Position numbers and translations under genes: made by a program. The notes below the pieces were generated by a model. It did no database searches. It had not been told where the DNA came from and worked only from the letters and a program-made list of their open reading frames with translations. From Reticulitermes speratus (lineage: Eukaryota; Arthropoda; Insecta; Blattodea; Rhinotermitidae): a stretch of DNA of 64,000 nucleotides. The stretch covers positions 4,802,715-4,866,714 of the forward strand of contig JAJKFL010000006.1 in the NCBI GenBank assembly GCA_021186555.1. The letters are read 5' to 3'. Position 1 is the stretch's first letter; every line of letters begins with the position of its first letter. Positions 23,401 to 30,797 of this stretch are shown piece after piece.

Positions 23401-24171
23401 TACAATGTCAGTGAAACTAGGCACTGGTCCTTGGGAATGTGTTGCTGCTCTGTGAATGGCATTAGATTCAGACACAATGTGCTAAATCAGTGTTTCCAAA
23501 AAGGTGTTCCGTGAAACCCCACGGTTCTGGTATGTGAAAATAAGGATTCTGCAAGAAAATTCTTTACATTGAAAATTGCAAATATGAGGCATATTAATTT
23601 TAAACTTCCTTTTTCATATACATGAAGTGTGATTTTTGCTTCTAAACATAGGCAATGAAGTAATATGCTGATCTTGGAACTTGTTTAACATTCAATTTTT
23701 ATTATCCTTACTTCTTTTAGTCTAGCTTTTTAGGCTCACAAATAAGAATTTTATTAGGGATTTTGCAAATAATTTTTGAGTGAAAGAGGGCTCAATGGTC
23801 AAACTGAATTGCAAAACACTGCTCTATATCATTTCAGTGTGAATAAAAACATGTCTCCCTGAGGATGGTGATTTATGGCTGAAACATGTAGGAGAGTTCA
23901 TGTATATGGATAATTTGTAATTTTATATAAATTGTGTGCATTAGTTGATGTGGATGATTACAAAAACATTGTGTTTTCTCTGACTTACACTGTGATATGA
24001 ATCAGCTTCCTTTTCACTTGCTGGTTTCCACGTTGTCCAAGCAATCACAAGAAGGATTATGCAGAGAACCAGAAATATGAACATGGTGAGGACACATGTT
24101 CGGTAAGAGCTGTCCCGCCCCGCCTGCTTTGCGGCCTCCACTTCTTGGACTGTGTAGTCACCACGTGCCAT
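5271..24171 (-). CDS. Mucin-stalked, catalytically degenerate M13 (neprilysin-like) membrane protein, 16 coding exons
   Basis: Exons joined by phase-consistent GT-AG splice sites give about 1,466 residues. Order: cytoplasmic tail (1-24), membrane segment (about 25-47), Thr/Ser-rich mucin-like stalk (62-739), M13 ectodomain (740-1466). The ectodomain opens with the family signature (CxTxxC..PCEDFYEYACGG) and ends with the MNP..KC block. Active M13 enzymes are zinc peptidases with HExxH and a downstream ExxxD; here HExxH is RQIAH (9853-9867), so the first His and catalytic Glu are lost. The NERFAD block retains Glu and Asp, but the NAxY substrate motif is absent. It is probably a non-catalytic binding or scaffold protein; function is inferred. 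Exon 17224-17334 has a stop and lacks one base for phase, from either an assembly error or a real lesion. Insects are known to carry neprilysin-like paralogues lacking catalytic residues. Confidence 0.85.
5585..5830 (+). mobile_element. Retroposon 3' end with (TTCTG)n-like tail
   Basis: An AT-rich 3' end runs into GGATCTATGGAATGTAAATAAA and then a degenerate TTCTG/TTCTA array (5756-5825). It lies in the intron between the last two M13 exons, antisense to the gene. Layout matches retroposon ends at 7500-7660 and 13200-13267, each with a different short tail repeat. Confidence 0.5.
5867..5943 (-). CDS. M13 gene exon 15
   Basis: Phase 0 in, phase 2 out. Continues the AQ..C helix of the M13 fold and ends in MPPFLR. 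Donor GTGAGA, acceptor TTACAG, both consensus. Confidence 0.85.
5975..6433. mobile_element. hAT-like non-autonomous element
   Basis: Starts CAGTGATTATTGAAG and ends with the inverted form GAGAAACACTG. Subterminal GGATCCC stretches are also inverted. The flanking 8-mers GATTAAAG and GGCGAAAG match at 5 of 8 positions, a weak duplication. No transposase frame. It sits in the intron between M13 exons 14 and 15. Confidence 0.5.
6781..6933 (-). CDS. M13 gene exon 14 (NERFAD block)
   Basis: 51 codons, phase 0 both ends. Carries NERFAD where active M13 enzymes have GENIAD: the Glu (third zinc ligand) and Asp are kept, flanking residues are not. The conserved GG after it is replaced by SA. Acceptor has a long T tract (TTTTCCACAG), donor GTGGGT. 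Confidence 0.88.
6985..7200 (-). mobile_element. Non-LTR retrotransposon C-terminal fragment
   Basis: Minus-strand translation has MREV..VYKIL, a basic stretch and VMDWIHLA, the layout of the extreme C-terminus of insect non-LTR polyproteins. It sits in an M13 intron. Confidence 0.5.
7500..7660 (+). mobile_element. Retroposon 3' end with (ACAAAT)n tail
   Basis: GACGTGTTCTATATCC..GGAACTTATAAATAAATACAAATACAAATAC parallels the 3' end at 5690-5760 in word order, but ends in a different short tail repeat. Located in an M13 intron. Confidence 0.45.
7759..7907 (-). CDS. M13 gene exon 13
   Basis: Two bases complete Gly, then 49 codons ending at a CAG|GTATTT donor. It encodes the region after the zinc helix, with conserved C..N..Y and a FTYQ end. 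Active relatives have a conserved WW pair here; only one Trp (KSWTN) is seen. Confidence 0.85.
7925..8080. repeat. Palindromic family K copy
   Basis: Contains degenerate inverted halves of a repeat seen about 20 times in the window (best copy 24262-24400), including GAACCTACTGCCTCCATCTCCAGG. Located just upstream of M13 exon 13. Confidence 0.55.
8144..9404. mobile_element. Possible piggyBac-like relic
   Basis: Both ends abut TTAA (8140-8143 and 9405-9408) and show weak inverted similarity, CCCAAAGTGGCCG at the left and CCCTTTGCGGCCG on the opposite strand at the right. No transposase is visible inside. It could be coincidence. Confidence 0.3.
9613..9647 (-). ncRNA. Hammerhead-like motif
   Basis: CUGAAGA, U, loop region, GAAACGUUU on the minus strand. 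Stem II pairing is weak here, so this is a decayed copy of the shared motif. Confidence 0.25.
9837..9956 (-). CDS. M13 gene exon 12 (degenerate zinc helix)
   Basis: Phase 1 both ends. It encodes IPFGLIGFP (the family's FPAG.LQPP strand) and then the helix that normally carries HExxH. Here the five positions read R-Q-I-A-H at 9853-9867, followed by HFDAIG, aligning to the family's GFDxxG. The first His and the catalytic Glu are gone; the second His is kept. Donor GTACGT, acceptor GACAG. Confidence 0.9.
10073..10137 (-). CDS. M13 gene exon 11
   Basis: 65 bases, phase 2 in, phase 1 out. Encodes the strand that in active enzymes carries NAxY for substrate backbone binding; here it reads VAVYQ, so the Asn is missing. 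Donor GTGAGT, acceptor TTTCAG. Confidence 0.87.
10799..11281 (-). CDS. M13 gene exon 10
   Basis: Longest ectodomain exon, 483 bases. Begins RMNLHNALL and covers the helical region ahead of the catalytic strand, including C...YC and the LYLSTF, W.DD.SRSYL blocks. Single open frame; donor GTAAGT, acceptor CTGCAG. Confidence 0.9.
11983..12122 (-). CDS. M13 gene exon 9
   Basis: Opens VDWKTLLSALVGD, matching the family's W..yL block, and ends at AG|GTAATG. The acceptor CAG has a poor pyrimidine tract, and a retroposon begins at most 25 bases upstream of it (12148 onward). Confidence 0.87.
12148..13267 (+). mobile_element. Non-LTR retrotransposon 3' fragment (same family as 1990-3490)
   Basis: An uninterrupted 259-codon frame (12149-12928) encodes the RT thumb and C-terminal domain, with RFLGV, W..HI, KL.KACYA and LYGI.LWG-type blocks. 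A 3' UTR follows with TAAATAAATGATATGATATGATATG at the end. It is 5'-truncated within the RT. The intact frame suggests a fairly recent insertion. It lies antisense in M13 intron 8, very close to the exon 9 acceptor. Confidence 0.85.
13393..13480. repeat. Palindromic family K half copy
   Basis: ACTGTGTAGTCTGGCTGGT and TTTTGGAGGGATCTGTTGCTTC match one half of the family K palindrome. Confidence 0.5.
13836..13928 (-). CDS. M13 gene exon 8
   Basis: 31 codons, phase 0 both ends, ELPLAGEMRHNLLSKRFLSL and onward. Donor GTAGGT, acceptor TTTGCAG. Confidence 0.85.
14459..14874 (+). mobile_element. Truncated non-LTR retroposon with 14-bp target-site duplication
   Basis: The element (14473-14860) is bounded by perfect ATTAGGTTTAGAAC repeats at 14459-14472 and 14861-14874. 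It encodes only the last 110 or so codons of a polyprotein (RKVLRRIIGPI, LRLRWAGHVARM, GRGRPRTKW, EEAKV) and ends in a purine-rich GAAAGAAGGAGAAG tail. Open frame and perfect duplication point to a young insertion. It lies in M13 intron 7. Confidence 0.88.
15298..15441 (-). CDS. M13 gene exon 7
   Basis: 48 codons, phase 0 both ends, beginning RDYGEYMNVTEKALKELGM, the helix after the family's LPxRxYY loop. That loop is poorly conserved here. Donor GTAAGG, acceptor TTGCAG. Confidence 0.87.
15515..15612. repeat. Palindromic family K half copy
   Basis: TTTTGGAGGAACTTGCTGC and CTTCCATCTTCAGGGC match the half with the motif on the minus strand. Confidence 0.55.
15950..16065. repeat. Palindromic family K half copy with hammerhead-like core
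   Basis: CUGAAGA at 15954, stem GGAGG..CCUCU, GAAAC at 15981, then TACACTACATGGCATCACAT, the conserved outer end of the family. Confidence 0.6.
16428..16585 (-). mobile_element. SINE family A, 5' half
   Basis: Minus orientation; B-box-like GGTTCAATTCC and A-box-like region near 16560 are decayed but in order. Confidence 0.55.
16712..16913 (-). CDS. M13 gene exon 6
   Basis: One base completes a codon, then 67 codons starting APLFDVQLDVDIQN, the family's LF...D..N strand. Donor GTGAGT, acceptor TTTCAG. It needs an incoming phase of 2, which the exon at 17224-17334 does not supply as read. Confidence 0.87.
17040..17195. repeat. Palindromic family K copy, diverged
   Basis: GTGTGTAGTGTTTTGGAGAATCTGCTGC followed by a decayed second half. 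Confidence 0.5.
17224..17334 (-). CDS. M13 gene exon 5, with in-frame stop and one base short
   Basis: After an acceptor (GTGCAG) it reads I-RKVLDSVGKMYNHRGW and then LTSLLVKLFN, a good match to the family's iG.W....l..ll.kl segment, followed by TAA at 17228-17230. The natural donor CAG|GTACAT sits 4 bases further on. Exon length 111 gives phase 1 out, but the next exon needs phase 2. One extra base near 17231-17237 would fix both stop and phase. A weak upstream donor (CT|GTTCAA) could also keep the frame. Confidence 0.7.
17925..18130 (+). repeat. Interspersed repeat L (retroposon coding remnant)
   Basis: Encodes a decayed form of an LEK..LVKKFPAFYGT-like segment, repeated at 25975-26100, 48795-48905 and 62885-62975. 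Probably part of a non-LTR element. Confidence 0.45.
18393..18710 (-). mobile_element. SINE family A, near full-length, diverged
   Basis: Minus orientation: the 3' tail end (GGTAAAGGTATAG) is at the left and the tRNA-like head near 18690-18710. Confidence 0.55.
18735..18990 (+). mobile_element. tRNA-like SINE, separate family
   Basis: Head reads ATGGCTCAGGCAGTTAGTC (A-box-like) and GGTGCGGGTCTCACCCC (B-box-like). The body is unlike families A and B, and it ends in a TAAATAAAG-type tail. Promoter boxes are imperfect. Confidence 0.45.
19012..19128 (-). CDS. M13 gene exon 4
   Basis: Phase 1 both ends. Encodes FRKFNNFYDQCLMFDSI, the family's K...FY.SCM block. Donor GTGAGT, acceptor GTTACAG. Confidence 0.9.
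19560..19700 (-). mobile_element. SINE family A, 5' half
   Basis: Minus orientation, with tRNA-like TGGCTCAGTTGGTATAG near 19680-19697. Confidence 0.55.
19834..20013 (-). CDS. M13 gene exon 3 (start of ectodomain)
   Basis: Encodes TKLCMTSACKVVASRMLSL and then PCEDFYEYACGGL, the most diagnostic N-terminal signature of M13 peptidases, with the conserved cysteines. Phase 1 both ends; donor GTACGT, acceptor TTTACAG. Confidence 0.93.
20205..20275. repeat. Palindromic family K outer end
   Basis: GACTGTAGTCTCCTGGGTTTTAGTGCCATG matches the conserved outer end of family K. Confidence 0.45.
20296..20638 (+). mobile_element. SINE-like retroposon with 16-bp target-site duplication and (TTA)n tail
   Basis: The insert (20312-20622) lies between perfect copies of ATTACAACCCATGAGA. 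Its end, GAGCCATGG followed by TTATTATTATT, resembles the 3' end of SINE family B. It seems to have inserted into an older family K copy. Located in M13 intron 2. Confidence 0.8.
20925..22959 (-). CDS. M13 gene exon 2 (mucin-like stalk)
   Basis: A single 2,035-base exon encodes 678 residues dominated by Thr and Ser, including a Thr-Ala tract near 22660-22750, and no Cys-rich domain. Such composition is typical of dense O-glycosylation. It holds a near-perfect tandem duplication of about 95 residues (21876-22442). Phase 0 in, 1 out, acceptor TTTCAG, donor GTTAGT. M13 proteins usually have only a short stem between membrane and ectodomain, so this is unusual. The reverse frames look open only because of biased composition. 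Confidence 0.9.
21876..22442 (-). repeat. Tandem coding duplication in the mucin exon (285 + 282 bp)
   Basis: Two adjacent copies, 21876-22160 and 22161-22442, differ by one 3-base indel and a few substitutions. The unit begins at GAACCACATTTGGTG on the plus strand. Frame is preserved. Confidence 0.92.
23125..23275. repeat. Palindromic family K copy
   Basis: Both halves are present: GATGTGATACCATGTA at the left, GCTATATGGTGTCACAT at the right, and the GCAGCAGGTCCCTCTGAAAC core between. Confidence 0.6.
23480..23815. mobile_element. Possible hAT-like MITE
   Basis: Left end CAGTGTTTCCAAAAAGGTG and right end GCAAAACACTG are inverted (CAGTGTTT / AAACACTG). No coding capacity. Boundary duplication was not verified. 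Confidence 0.4.
23859..23890 (+). ncRNA. Hammerhead-like motif
   Basis: CUGAGGA, U, weak hairpin, GAAACAUGUA. Same order of conserved words as in the foldback elements, with a palindromic ACAUGU before A. Confidence 0.3.
23989..24171 (-). CDS. M13 gene exon 1 (start codon, tail, membrane segment)
   Basis: ATG at 24169-24171 starts a 61-codon exon: a charged 24-residue tail, a hydrophobic run (VLTMFIFLVLCIILLVIAW), then a short polar segment. There is no signal peptide, so type II topology is expected. The in-frame GTG just upstream is not needed as a start. Donor GTAAGT; phase 0 matches exon 2. Confidence 0.85.
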
Positions 24172-24261
24172 CACGGCAGTTCACAAAAGTAATGCTGTTG
24201 AAGATTTTGAACATAATAGCACCATGTATGAGTTATAGCAGTACATACTAAAATAACACCA

Positions 24262-24400
24262 AGCGGGATGTGATGCTGTGTAGTGTGGTAGATACAAGGA
24301 GGAACCTGTTGTCTTCCTTTTCACCCTGAAGATGGAGGCAGCAGGTTCCTCCAGAAACTGACACCTATCTACCTACTCCCCTGCCCCCCCCCCCAAAAAA
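24262..24400. repeat. Palindromic family K, best copy, with hammerhead-like core
   Basis: Left half GTGATGCTGTGTAGTGTGGT..GGAGGAACCTG, right half CUGAAGA (24326) with stem GGAGG..CCUCC, then GAAAC (24354). It serves as reference for the family. Confidence 0.7.
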
Positions 24401-24404
24401 AAAA

Positions 24405-24560
24405 ACCGGTGTCATACCCCAGCAGACTGCAATATGTGTGATTTGAGGTTTCTGTAGCAGTGGTCTGGTGTGTGGGTAGCAATGTTTCAGAGGAACATAC
24501 TGCCTCCATTTTCGGGGTAGAAGTGAAGACTACAGTCATACGCGAGAAGACCAATATTAT
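24405..24560. repeat. Palindromic family K half copy
   Basis: TGGTCTGGTGTGTGGGTAGC and GTTTCAGAGGAACATACTGC belong to one half of the family. Confidence 0.5.
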
Positions 24561-25289
24561 GAACATTACAATGATTCCTGTCTATCTCAATTAAGAGACT
24601 AATATCTGAAGTTTGATGTCACAGGCCCACCTGTAAACTACATGCACTATTCTGTATACAGAAAACTGAGATAAAATTTTCCTCTTTAATTGTCACTTAA
24701 AAAAAGATTTATAAGGTTCTACAAATGTACATCAAATTTCCTGTAAAACAAGTCCTGTTTATCAGGCCCTTGTGTTTGTTACCAACTTTGTTTAACGACA
24801 TTTTCTCTGCTACTTGTGTTGGGTAGCATAGAAGAGCAGGGTGGACTGAGAATAACGTGGGATGAAGTGGCCGTGCTATATTTTGAGGTTACGTCACAGC
24901 ACTTTGCTGGAAGGACTAATGAAAACCACGAAACTATCTCAGGTTATTGACCTTCTGGCCAAGCATCTAACCCTAGGGCCACCAATCACTTGGCTGACAC
25001 ATATTTTTCTGTTCCCTGTGGATGTCTATGTGTCTAATCAGTCATTCATTTTTATTTTATTGCCTCAGGAAAAGTCACAGGCCTATTGTAAAGTCCTTGC
25101 TAATGTATCTCCTCACCGAGCAGCTTAGTGTAGAACTTTTATTCCAGAAGCACCTGGGTTGAATCTGGGCGATACAGAGGTAACGCCTCAACTGGGCCAT
25201 GATCGCCACCTTCCAGCTTTTAGTAGTGCATCATTCATAATTATGTTTACACCTAGAAAATGTGATGCCAAGGAACACCACTGTGATGA

Positions 25290-25470
25290 CATAAAATCTC
25301 GCGTGATGCCGTGTCGTTTGGTAGACAGGTACACATGTTAGAGAGCAACGTGTTACCTATATCTTTAGGGCAGTGTGAAGATGAAGGCAGCAGATTCCTC
25401 CAAAACGTTGGTACCTACGTAAGAAACTTCACGGCGTCAATCCCACAAGAAAGTAGTCTCGCAGTCAAGG
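25290..25470. repeat. Palindromic family K, both halves
   Basis: GTGATGCCGTGTCGTTTGGT at the left and CTTCACGGCGTCAAT at the right bracket a decayed core with GAAGATGAAGGCAGCAG. Confidence 0.6.
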
Positions 25471-25656
25471 CCGTGAGAACTCCAAACCTGACATCCACCT
25501 ACCTCATTCAGTGCGATATAAATTCTGCAAGTGGCATAGCGCCGCTAAACAAAGGAAGTGTGTTTTCTCCCAATGTACAACGTGTTCATTTCTCACGTTA
25601 TCAAATATTCTGGTCTTCGCTTTTCTGTTACGTGGGTAGGTCTGTAGTTGGTTACC

Positions 25657-25691
25657 GACGTTTCGGGACAACCTATCTGTCCCATCGTCAA
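25657..25691 (-). ncRNA. Hammerhead-like motif with perfect 5-bp stem
   Basis: Minus strand: UUGACGA, U, GGGAC..GUCCC hairpin, GAAA, CGUC. The conserved words, stem and GUC end are those of a hammerhead core except for the first C and the extra U. Confidence 0.35.
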
Positions 25692-25974
25692 TGGTCAAGC
25701 AGTAACACGCCAGAAGAGCGAAACTTCAACTACACCGCGCAACACATATTCTCTTTAGCATTTTTCTAAGCCATTTTTCACTCGCTGTCTTTCTGCATGC
25801 AAGTGCGGTAGTTTGTGGTTTATCTAATGATACTGTCAGTACCTCTGACTATGATTGGTGAACTGGAAAGGATATGGAAGCAAGAAGCAGTTCTCCTCTG
25901 GTACCACAGCCCGATCCAGCCCTTGACCACCTCAACTACACTCCGCTATTGGTTCTTACCTAGCGCCAAACAGC

Positions 25975-26100
25975 GAAGCCAGAGACTAGACAGCGAGAAG
26001 CTAAGAATTCCTCAGCTAGACAAGACATTTCCCGCATTTTATGTAACCCTAAGTTTCATCGCCGTGTTCACAACAGTCAGCCACTTACTCGTACCCTGAA
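25975..26100 (+). repeat. Interspersed repeat L
   Basis: Encodes KTFPAFYVTL and onward, shared with three other places in the window. Confidence 0.5.
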
Positions 26101-26285
26101 CCACACGTATCCAGTCCACACCTTGCCATTCTTTTCTGTACGATCAATTTTAACGTTATCTTCCCATCTACGCCTAGGTCTTCCAAGCGGTCTCTTTCTT
26201 TTAGGTTTTTCCACCAAAACCCTGCATGCACTTATCTTCGCTTCCATGCGTGCCACATACCTCGCCCACCCAAATTCTCATTTAA
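26101..26285 (-). mobile_element. Non-LTR retrotransposon C-terminal fragment
   Basis: Minus translation gives ARMEAKISACRVLVEKP, then KRPLGRPRRRWEDNVKID, a standard C-terminal block of insect non-LTR elements. Confidence 0.65.
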
Positions 26286-26477
26286 ACTAGCTATATATTG
26301 GCATCGCTGTTTATAAACGATGGGGTGGCGCTCCAGCCTGGATCGACAACAGCCCCGAAAATCACGCTTTGTGCAAAAATTCGTATGCAGTAAAGGAAAG
26401 CAACCTTAAACCAATTTCAGTTCTTTAAGGTAGGATATTATCACAGCAATGATCATGGCTTCTTTTTTTGGATGTGA

Positions 26478-26882
26478 CTCCCGTGCAGAGGCGCACCCAA
26501 GGAGGGGGTGGGGAGGCTGCCGGGATGCAGCCCGCCAAACCCCCCAAAACCGAAATTTAAAAAACAGATTTTGTAGATATTATGATATCAAAGGTTTTAC
26601 GTGATCTCCCCTTCAGCCGAAATCAGCCACTGAAATCGGCTGATGACTAGTACATTAGAATTTTGAAAAATAAATTAAGGATAGGATACTGTGATTGAGT
26701 TATGGAACACGTAGTTATATATGTATGTACATCAATGCAGTTGCAAACAGTGTTATGTTGTACTTACACCATGATTTTTATAACATAACTTTTAAAAATC
26801 AAACATAAATTATATATAGCTTCGGGGTCAGCCTCCCCCCACCCCCAAGGAAAACTTCTGGGTGCGCACGTGCTCCCGTGCA
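26478..26882. mobile_element. hAT-like MITE with target-site duplication
   Basis: Insert 26488-26872 (385 bp) lies between CTCCCGTGCA repeats at 26478-26487 and 26873-26882. hAT elements normally duplicate 8 bp; 2 extra matching bases may be chance. The ends are imperfect inverted repeats, GGCGCACCCAAGG at the left and TTCTGGGTGCGCAC at the right. No transposase. Confidence 0.8.
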
Positions 26883-27374
26883 TTTTTGTAGCTCAGTAAC
26901 GAGCCCCATGTACTCAATTACATGGCATCACATCCCAATACTCATTGTTTCCAAGTTTCTTGTCCAAAATCAAACTCTTCTCCTTTCCGTGACTCCACGC
27001 GGTGATATCAGGCACTCATCAGTAGAACAGCCCTGTCACCAGAGCAGGTAATTTCGAAATTAAAACTTTTTGTCCTATCATTTCAACGTACTCTGCACTT
27101 AATCTTACCGCGATCTCACTCCACATCATGGCAGTGTGGATGGTCACTTGTACTTACAGTGCAACCAGCAGCGGCAGTCACGTTGACCACAGACCATCTA
27201 CCATTTATTCGCAGTTTATCTCGACTCGTGTCTCTTACCCGCGACATTCACTTTACCCCGATGTGTCTCCACCAACCGTTAACTCCGTACTGAGAAGCCT
27301 CCGTCATTCACTACATCCTCATAGTACTTCCTCTACTACAAATTGTTTGACCGGCGTGACATCCAAGGTAGCTC

Positions 27375-27890
27375 AGTAAATATAATGAATAGGACACGAG
27401 CTGCATGACAAGGCAACTGCATTTCGATTCCCGACAGGGAGAGATTTATCCCGACCGGCTATGGGGTCCTCCCAACTTACTATCCAGTGGGTACAGGGGG
27501 CTCCTTTCCGGGCGGGGGAAGCGGTGAGGGTAATAACATAAAGGTAAATTTCACCCTATAACAGGCCATAAAGGCCCAGATGGGGAGTAGAGGTATAGTT
27601 CTACTCTTTCTTTATCCCTGGCACTAGATGGGGGTGGGTGGTCAACTCCACGCCCCGGCCGCTTTACCTCCGGGAATGACCCGGTACCCATTGTATAGGA
27701 GGCTGGGTAGGCCCCAGGGCCGGTATGGACGGGTGCTGAAAATCTCGCCCCCACAGGGATTCGATCCCCGGACCGTCCAGCCCGTAGCGAGTCGCTATAC
27801 CGACTACGCCATCCCGGCCCCGGGGAGGGTAATGCGATTGGGAAATAAATCTAACCACCCACCTTCACCTAGTGTTGAGGTTAAATAATG
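27375..27890 (+). mobile_element. Older SINE family A copy split by a younger one
   Basis: Outer plus-strand copy occupies 27375-27536 and resumes at 27828-27890, including a tRNA-like head (AGCTCAGTAAATATAATGAA) and tail. The sequence GAGGGTAA flanks the inner insertion. Confidence 0.6.
27537..27827 (-). mobile_element. SINE family A, full-length, nested
   Basis: Minus orientation. Tail AGGTAAATTTCACCCTA at the left; B-box GGATCGAATCCC and A-box TAGTCGGTATAGCGACT region at the right. Probably young, since it interrupts an older relative. Confidence 0.8.
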
Positions 27891-28734
27891 CGTGGATCTA
27901 TACCTACACTGCCACCATCCTCTACCGTGTAGACAACAATATCTAATTTTAGGAATTGTTACGACAAACTAAAACAGTGAGCGTACAATAAACGTATCGA
28001 TATACCGATTACCTTCACCTTAAGGTCTCTTTCTTCGCAATTAAAGCGATTAGAACGTGAAATCCACTACTCACCTCTACCTAGCGCCGGAGGAAAGAAC
28101 GCGGGAACACGTGCAGAATTTTGTTACACCCCATTTTGGAAGGAGCTGCTGTTTTGAATTTGTAAGTTTAGTGAAACTAGCGGCAGGGAAGGCCGTACTT
28201 TTGTTACGGGCATAAATGAAATTATATTTATGCGTTTACCGTGAGACCGTACGACATTTTGAAAATGCTACGTCACGGAGCCAAATATTGGTAATATTGT
28301 TAACGTTACAGCAAGTGGTATATACACTTACCACTGTGCTTTAAAAGATTAATACTGACATTACAACATGCAAGTTCCGGGAAGGTTATGTATTGCAAAT
28401 AGAAGTTTTATCACTGGCTTACGCCACATCCATGATTGAGGTTTCCGACGGAATCCCTACATACTGCAAAACATCTGTGTATTTCCAATTGCGGCCCTTG
28501 AAAAATAAGCGGATAAAGATTAAAATGTTCTGGGACATCACGCCGTGTCAATGCGTAATTCACTTGATCTCTATCAACAAAAATTGTGATAACATCAAAC
28601 CACGGACGATGAAGAAACAGTTTCCTGCGTGTGAAAACTAGAAAGGTTGCGGTACAGAAATAGACAATGGTGATGAAAGTTTCAGGAGACAAGGAATTCA
28701 GTTTCGCTCGTGACTTTACGTCGAAACTAGGTCT

Positions 28735-28850
28735 GCCGGGGGTGTGACGCCGTGTAGTTTTTCAATACGTACCAAAGTTGCGGAGGAAGTTGCCTCCAAC
28801 TTGAGGACAAAGAACCATGAACACTTAGACAGCAGGCTCCTCCACGTATC
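28735..28850. repeat. Palindromic family K half copy
   Basis: GTGTGACGCCGTGTAGTTTTTC and GCGGAGGAAGTTGCCTCC match the family. Confidence 0.5.
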
Positions 28851-28852
28851 TA

Positions 28853-28996
28853 CAGTCAAACCCCGATATAGCGCCACTTTTTTTCCCCGCAATTTATGGC
28901 GGTATATCGAAGGAGGCTGCTGTGTAACAGGCATTTTCTGTTTCCAGACTTCCATGGGCGCTGAACTGAGGGTGGCCCTATATCTGGGTTTGATTC
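28853..28996. mobile_element. pogo/Tigger-like MITE
   Basis: Left end CAGTCAAACCCCGATATAGCG and right end CTATATCTGGGTTTGATTC are imperfect inverted repeats flanked by TA. It resembles the better copy at 29122-29308. Confidence 0.55.
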
Positions 28997-29121
28997 TATC
29001 TGCCCAACTACAAGCTGTCACACCCCAGAACAATGTAATCTTCACATCCACAGTCGTAGGTCGTTAGGTTATAGTGTGTTGGAGTTTGGATTTCAACTGG
29101 ACTCCACTGTATATACATATA

Positions 29122-29308
29122 CAGTCGAACCCGGTTATAACGACATCGGTTTATGCGACACCTCGTATATAGCGTCAGATATTCTGTGGTACGGATTAAT
29201 TCCTCACTGTTCACCGTAACATTACACTCCTCGGTTATAACAACACTCGTTTATAACGACACAAAATATTCAGTCCCTTTCATGGCGTTATAACCGAGTT
29301 CGACTGTA
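29122..29308. mobile_element. pogo/Tigger-like MITE
   Basis: TA-flanked inverted ends CAGTCGAACCCGGTTATAACG and CGTTATAACCGAGTTCGACTG, with subterminal repeats of the same words inside. This end type is typical of pogo/Tigger MITEs. 187 bp, no coding capacity. Confidence 0.7.
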
Positions 29309-29429
29309 TAATCGACCATACGTATACTCAATTCTGACTTGCGCTGAACCTTCCGGAACGTAACTAAAGCGTAAGTCGGGGAATGTCTGTACAAATATTA
29401 AGGTGTATAGAGAGCGTGGAGGTAAAGCC

Positions 29430-29665
29430 CGATATAAATTGACCTCAGCACTAAACAGAAGTAAAATGATCAGCTTCACAGTCCGTCTGCTTTACTCACA
29501 GGGAAACAGCCCGGGTACCCATTGGATTAGCAGCTCAGTTAGCATAGTGACTAGGCTTTAAGCTGACAAACCTAACAAGAGGGCTTCGATTCCCGGCAGG
29601 GGCAGAGGTTTTCCTCTTCACCACCGCGTCCAGACCGGTTCTAGAATCCATCCAGTTTCATAACC
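29430..29665. mobile_element. Two opposed SINE A fragments
   Basis: 29430-29527 is a minus-strand body fragment ending at GGGTACCCATTGG. 29528-29665 is a plus-strand head with AGCTCAGTTAGCATAGTGACT and a GCTTCGATTCCCGGCAGG B-box. Confidence 0.55.
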
Positions 29666-29929
29666 AATGCGTACCAGGGACGTAAATAAGCCAGTGCATG
29701 ACGCTATACGTCTGCAGCTCACTTATCTTCATAGCATGGAACTTAATTAGGCGCTTACATTCTAACTTCACCAGAATTCATTCCAGTGTTGGTACCTGTT
29801 ACAGAGCATTCATTAAATTTCCCTGGCTATGCAAATTTATCTAAAAATTTCGCATCCTAATATCCCAGTACTCTGCACAATTCTGTACTCCAGCAATGCG
29901 ACATAATCAGAAATACTGAACACGTTGCA

Positions 29930-30225
29930 ACAGGATAATCAAGCTGTCCCTGTTCACGCCATGAAGGCATATGGGGCAGTAGAGGTATAGCTCCACTCAT
30001 TCTTAACCAGAGGACTAGATGCAGGTGAGTGGTCAACTTCACGCCCCAGTCGCCGTACCCCCAGGAAAGAACCCCAATACCCATAGAATAGGAAGCTTTG
30101 TGGGCCCCAGAGCCGGTTTAGACGATTTGGAGAACAGAGGAATCATTTTGTCTCTGCTGGGATTTGAATCTCGGATCATCGAGCAAAAGCCTAGTCGCAA
30201 TACTGACTACACTATTCTGGCTCCC
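29930..30225 (-). mobile_element. SINE family A, near full-length
   Basis: Minus orientation. Body, B-box-like GATTTGAATCTC and head in the usual order. Confidence 0.6.
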
Positions 30226-30504
30226 CAGAATAATATTAAATGCATACCTTATCAACAAGGAAGTAAGGCAGTGGCGTCTCCCTGGCGGAAGTTGAGGTAA
30301 CCACACTTCCTGTTGGTTAGATACAACGCCAGTATCAATGGCAATGGTGGATAGTGGAGGGATGCCGAGAAACTGCATGAAGTACACGGGGGGAAAAAAC
30401 ATGCATATAGACTTTTATGAATAACTGGATGATAATGAAGTCAAGAGTCCTCTGGATGGATCAACTTGACAGAAAGTCCAATTGAAACTAATGACATCAT
30501 ATTG

Positions 30505-30610
30505 CGGCTCTTGGGTTACGGTACCATGTAGTCTGGTAGGTGGGAACCAACAGCGTGGAGGAACTTGCTGCCTTGAAGGAGGAAGTACGTGACTTCACAG
30601 CAACGCAACT
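30505..30610. repeat. Palindromic family K half copy
   Basis: ACCATGTAGTCTGGTAGGTG and GTGGAGGAACTTGCTGCCTT match the family. Confidence 0.5.
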
Positions 30611-30797
30611 CGGAAGGCTGCCATCTACGCAGTCACACAAATATGTTGTAAATACCTGTACATACATTCATATATTGCACTAACACCACTGGTCTGTTAT
30701 AACAACACTAATAAAGCATGGGAGAGCTTATACACATATATTCAGTGTGTGATCCGTGTGCAAATGTCAACGACGGTAAACACGAACACTACTTGCT

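Noticed and set aside
28393-29067. Overlapping 80-110 codon ORFs on both strands
   Set aside because: They run through MITE ends and family K repeats; no coherent protein.
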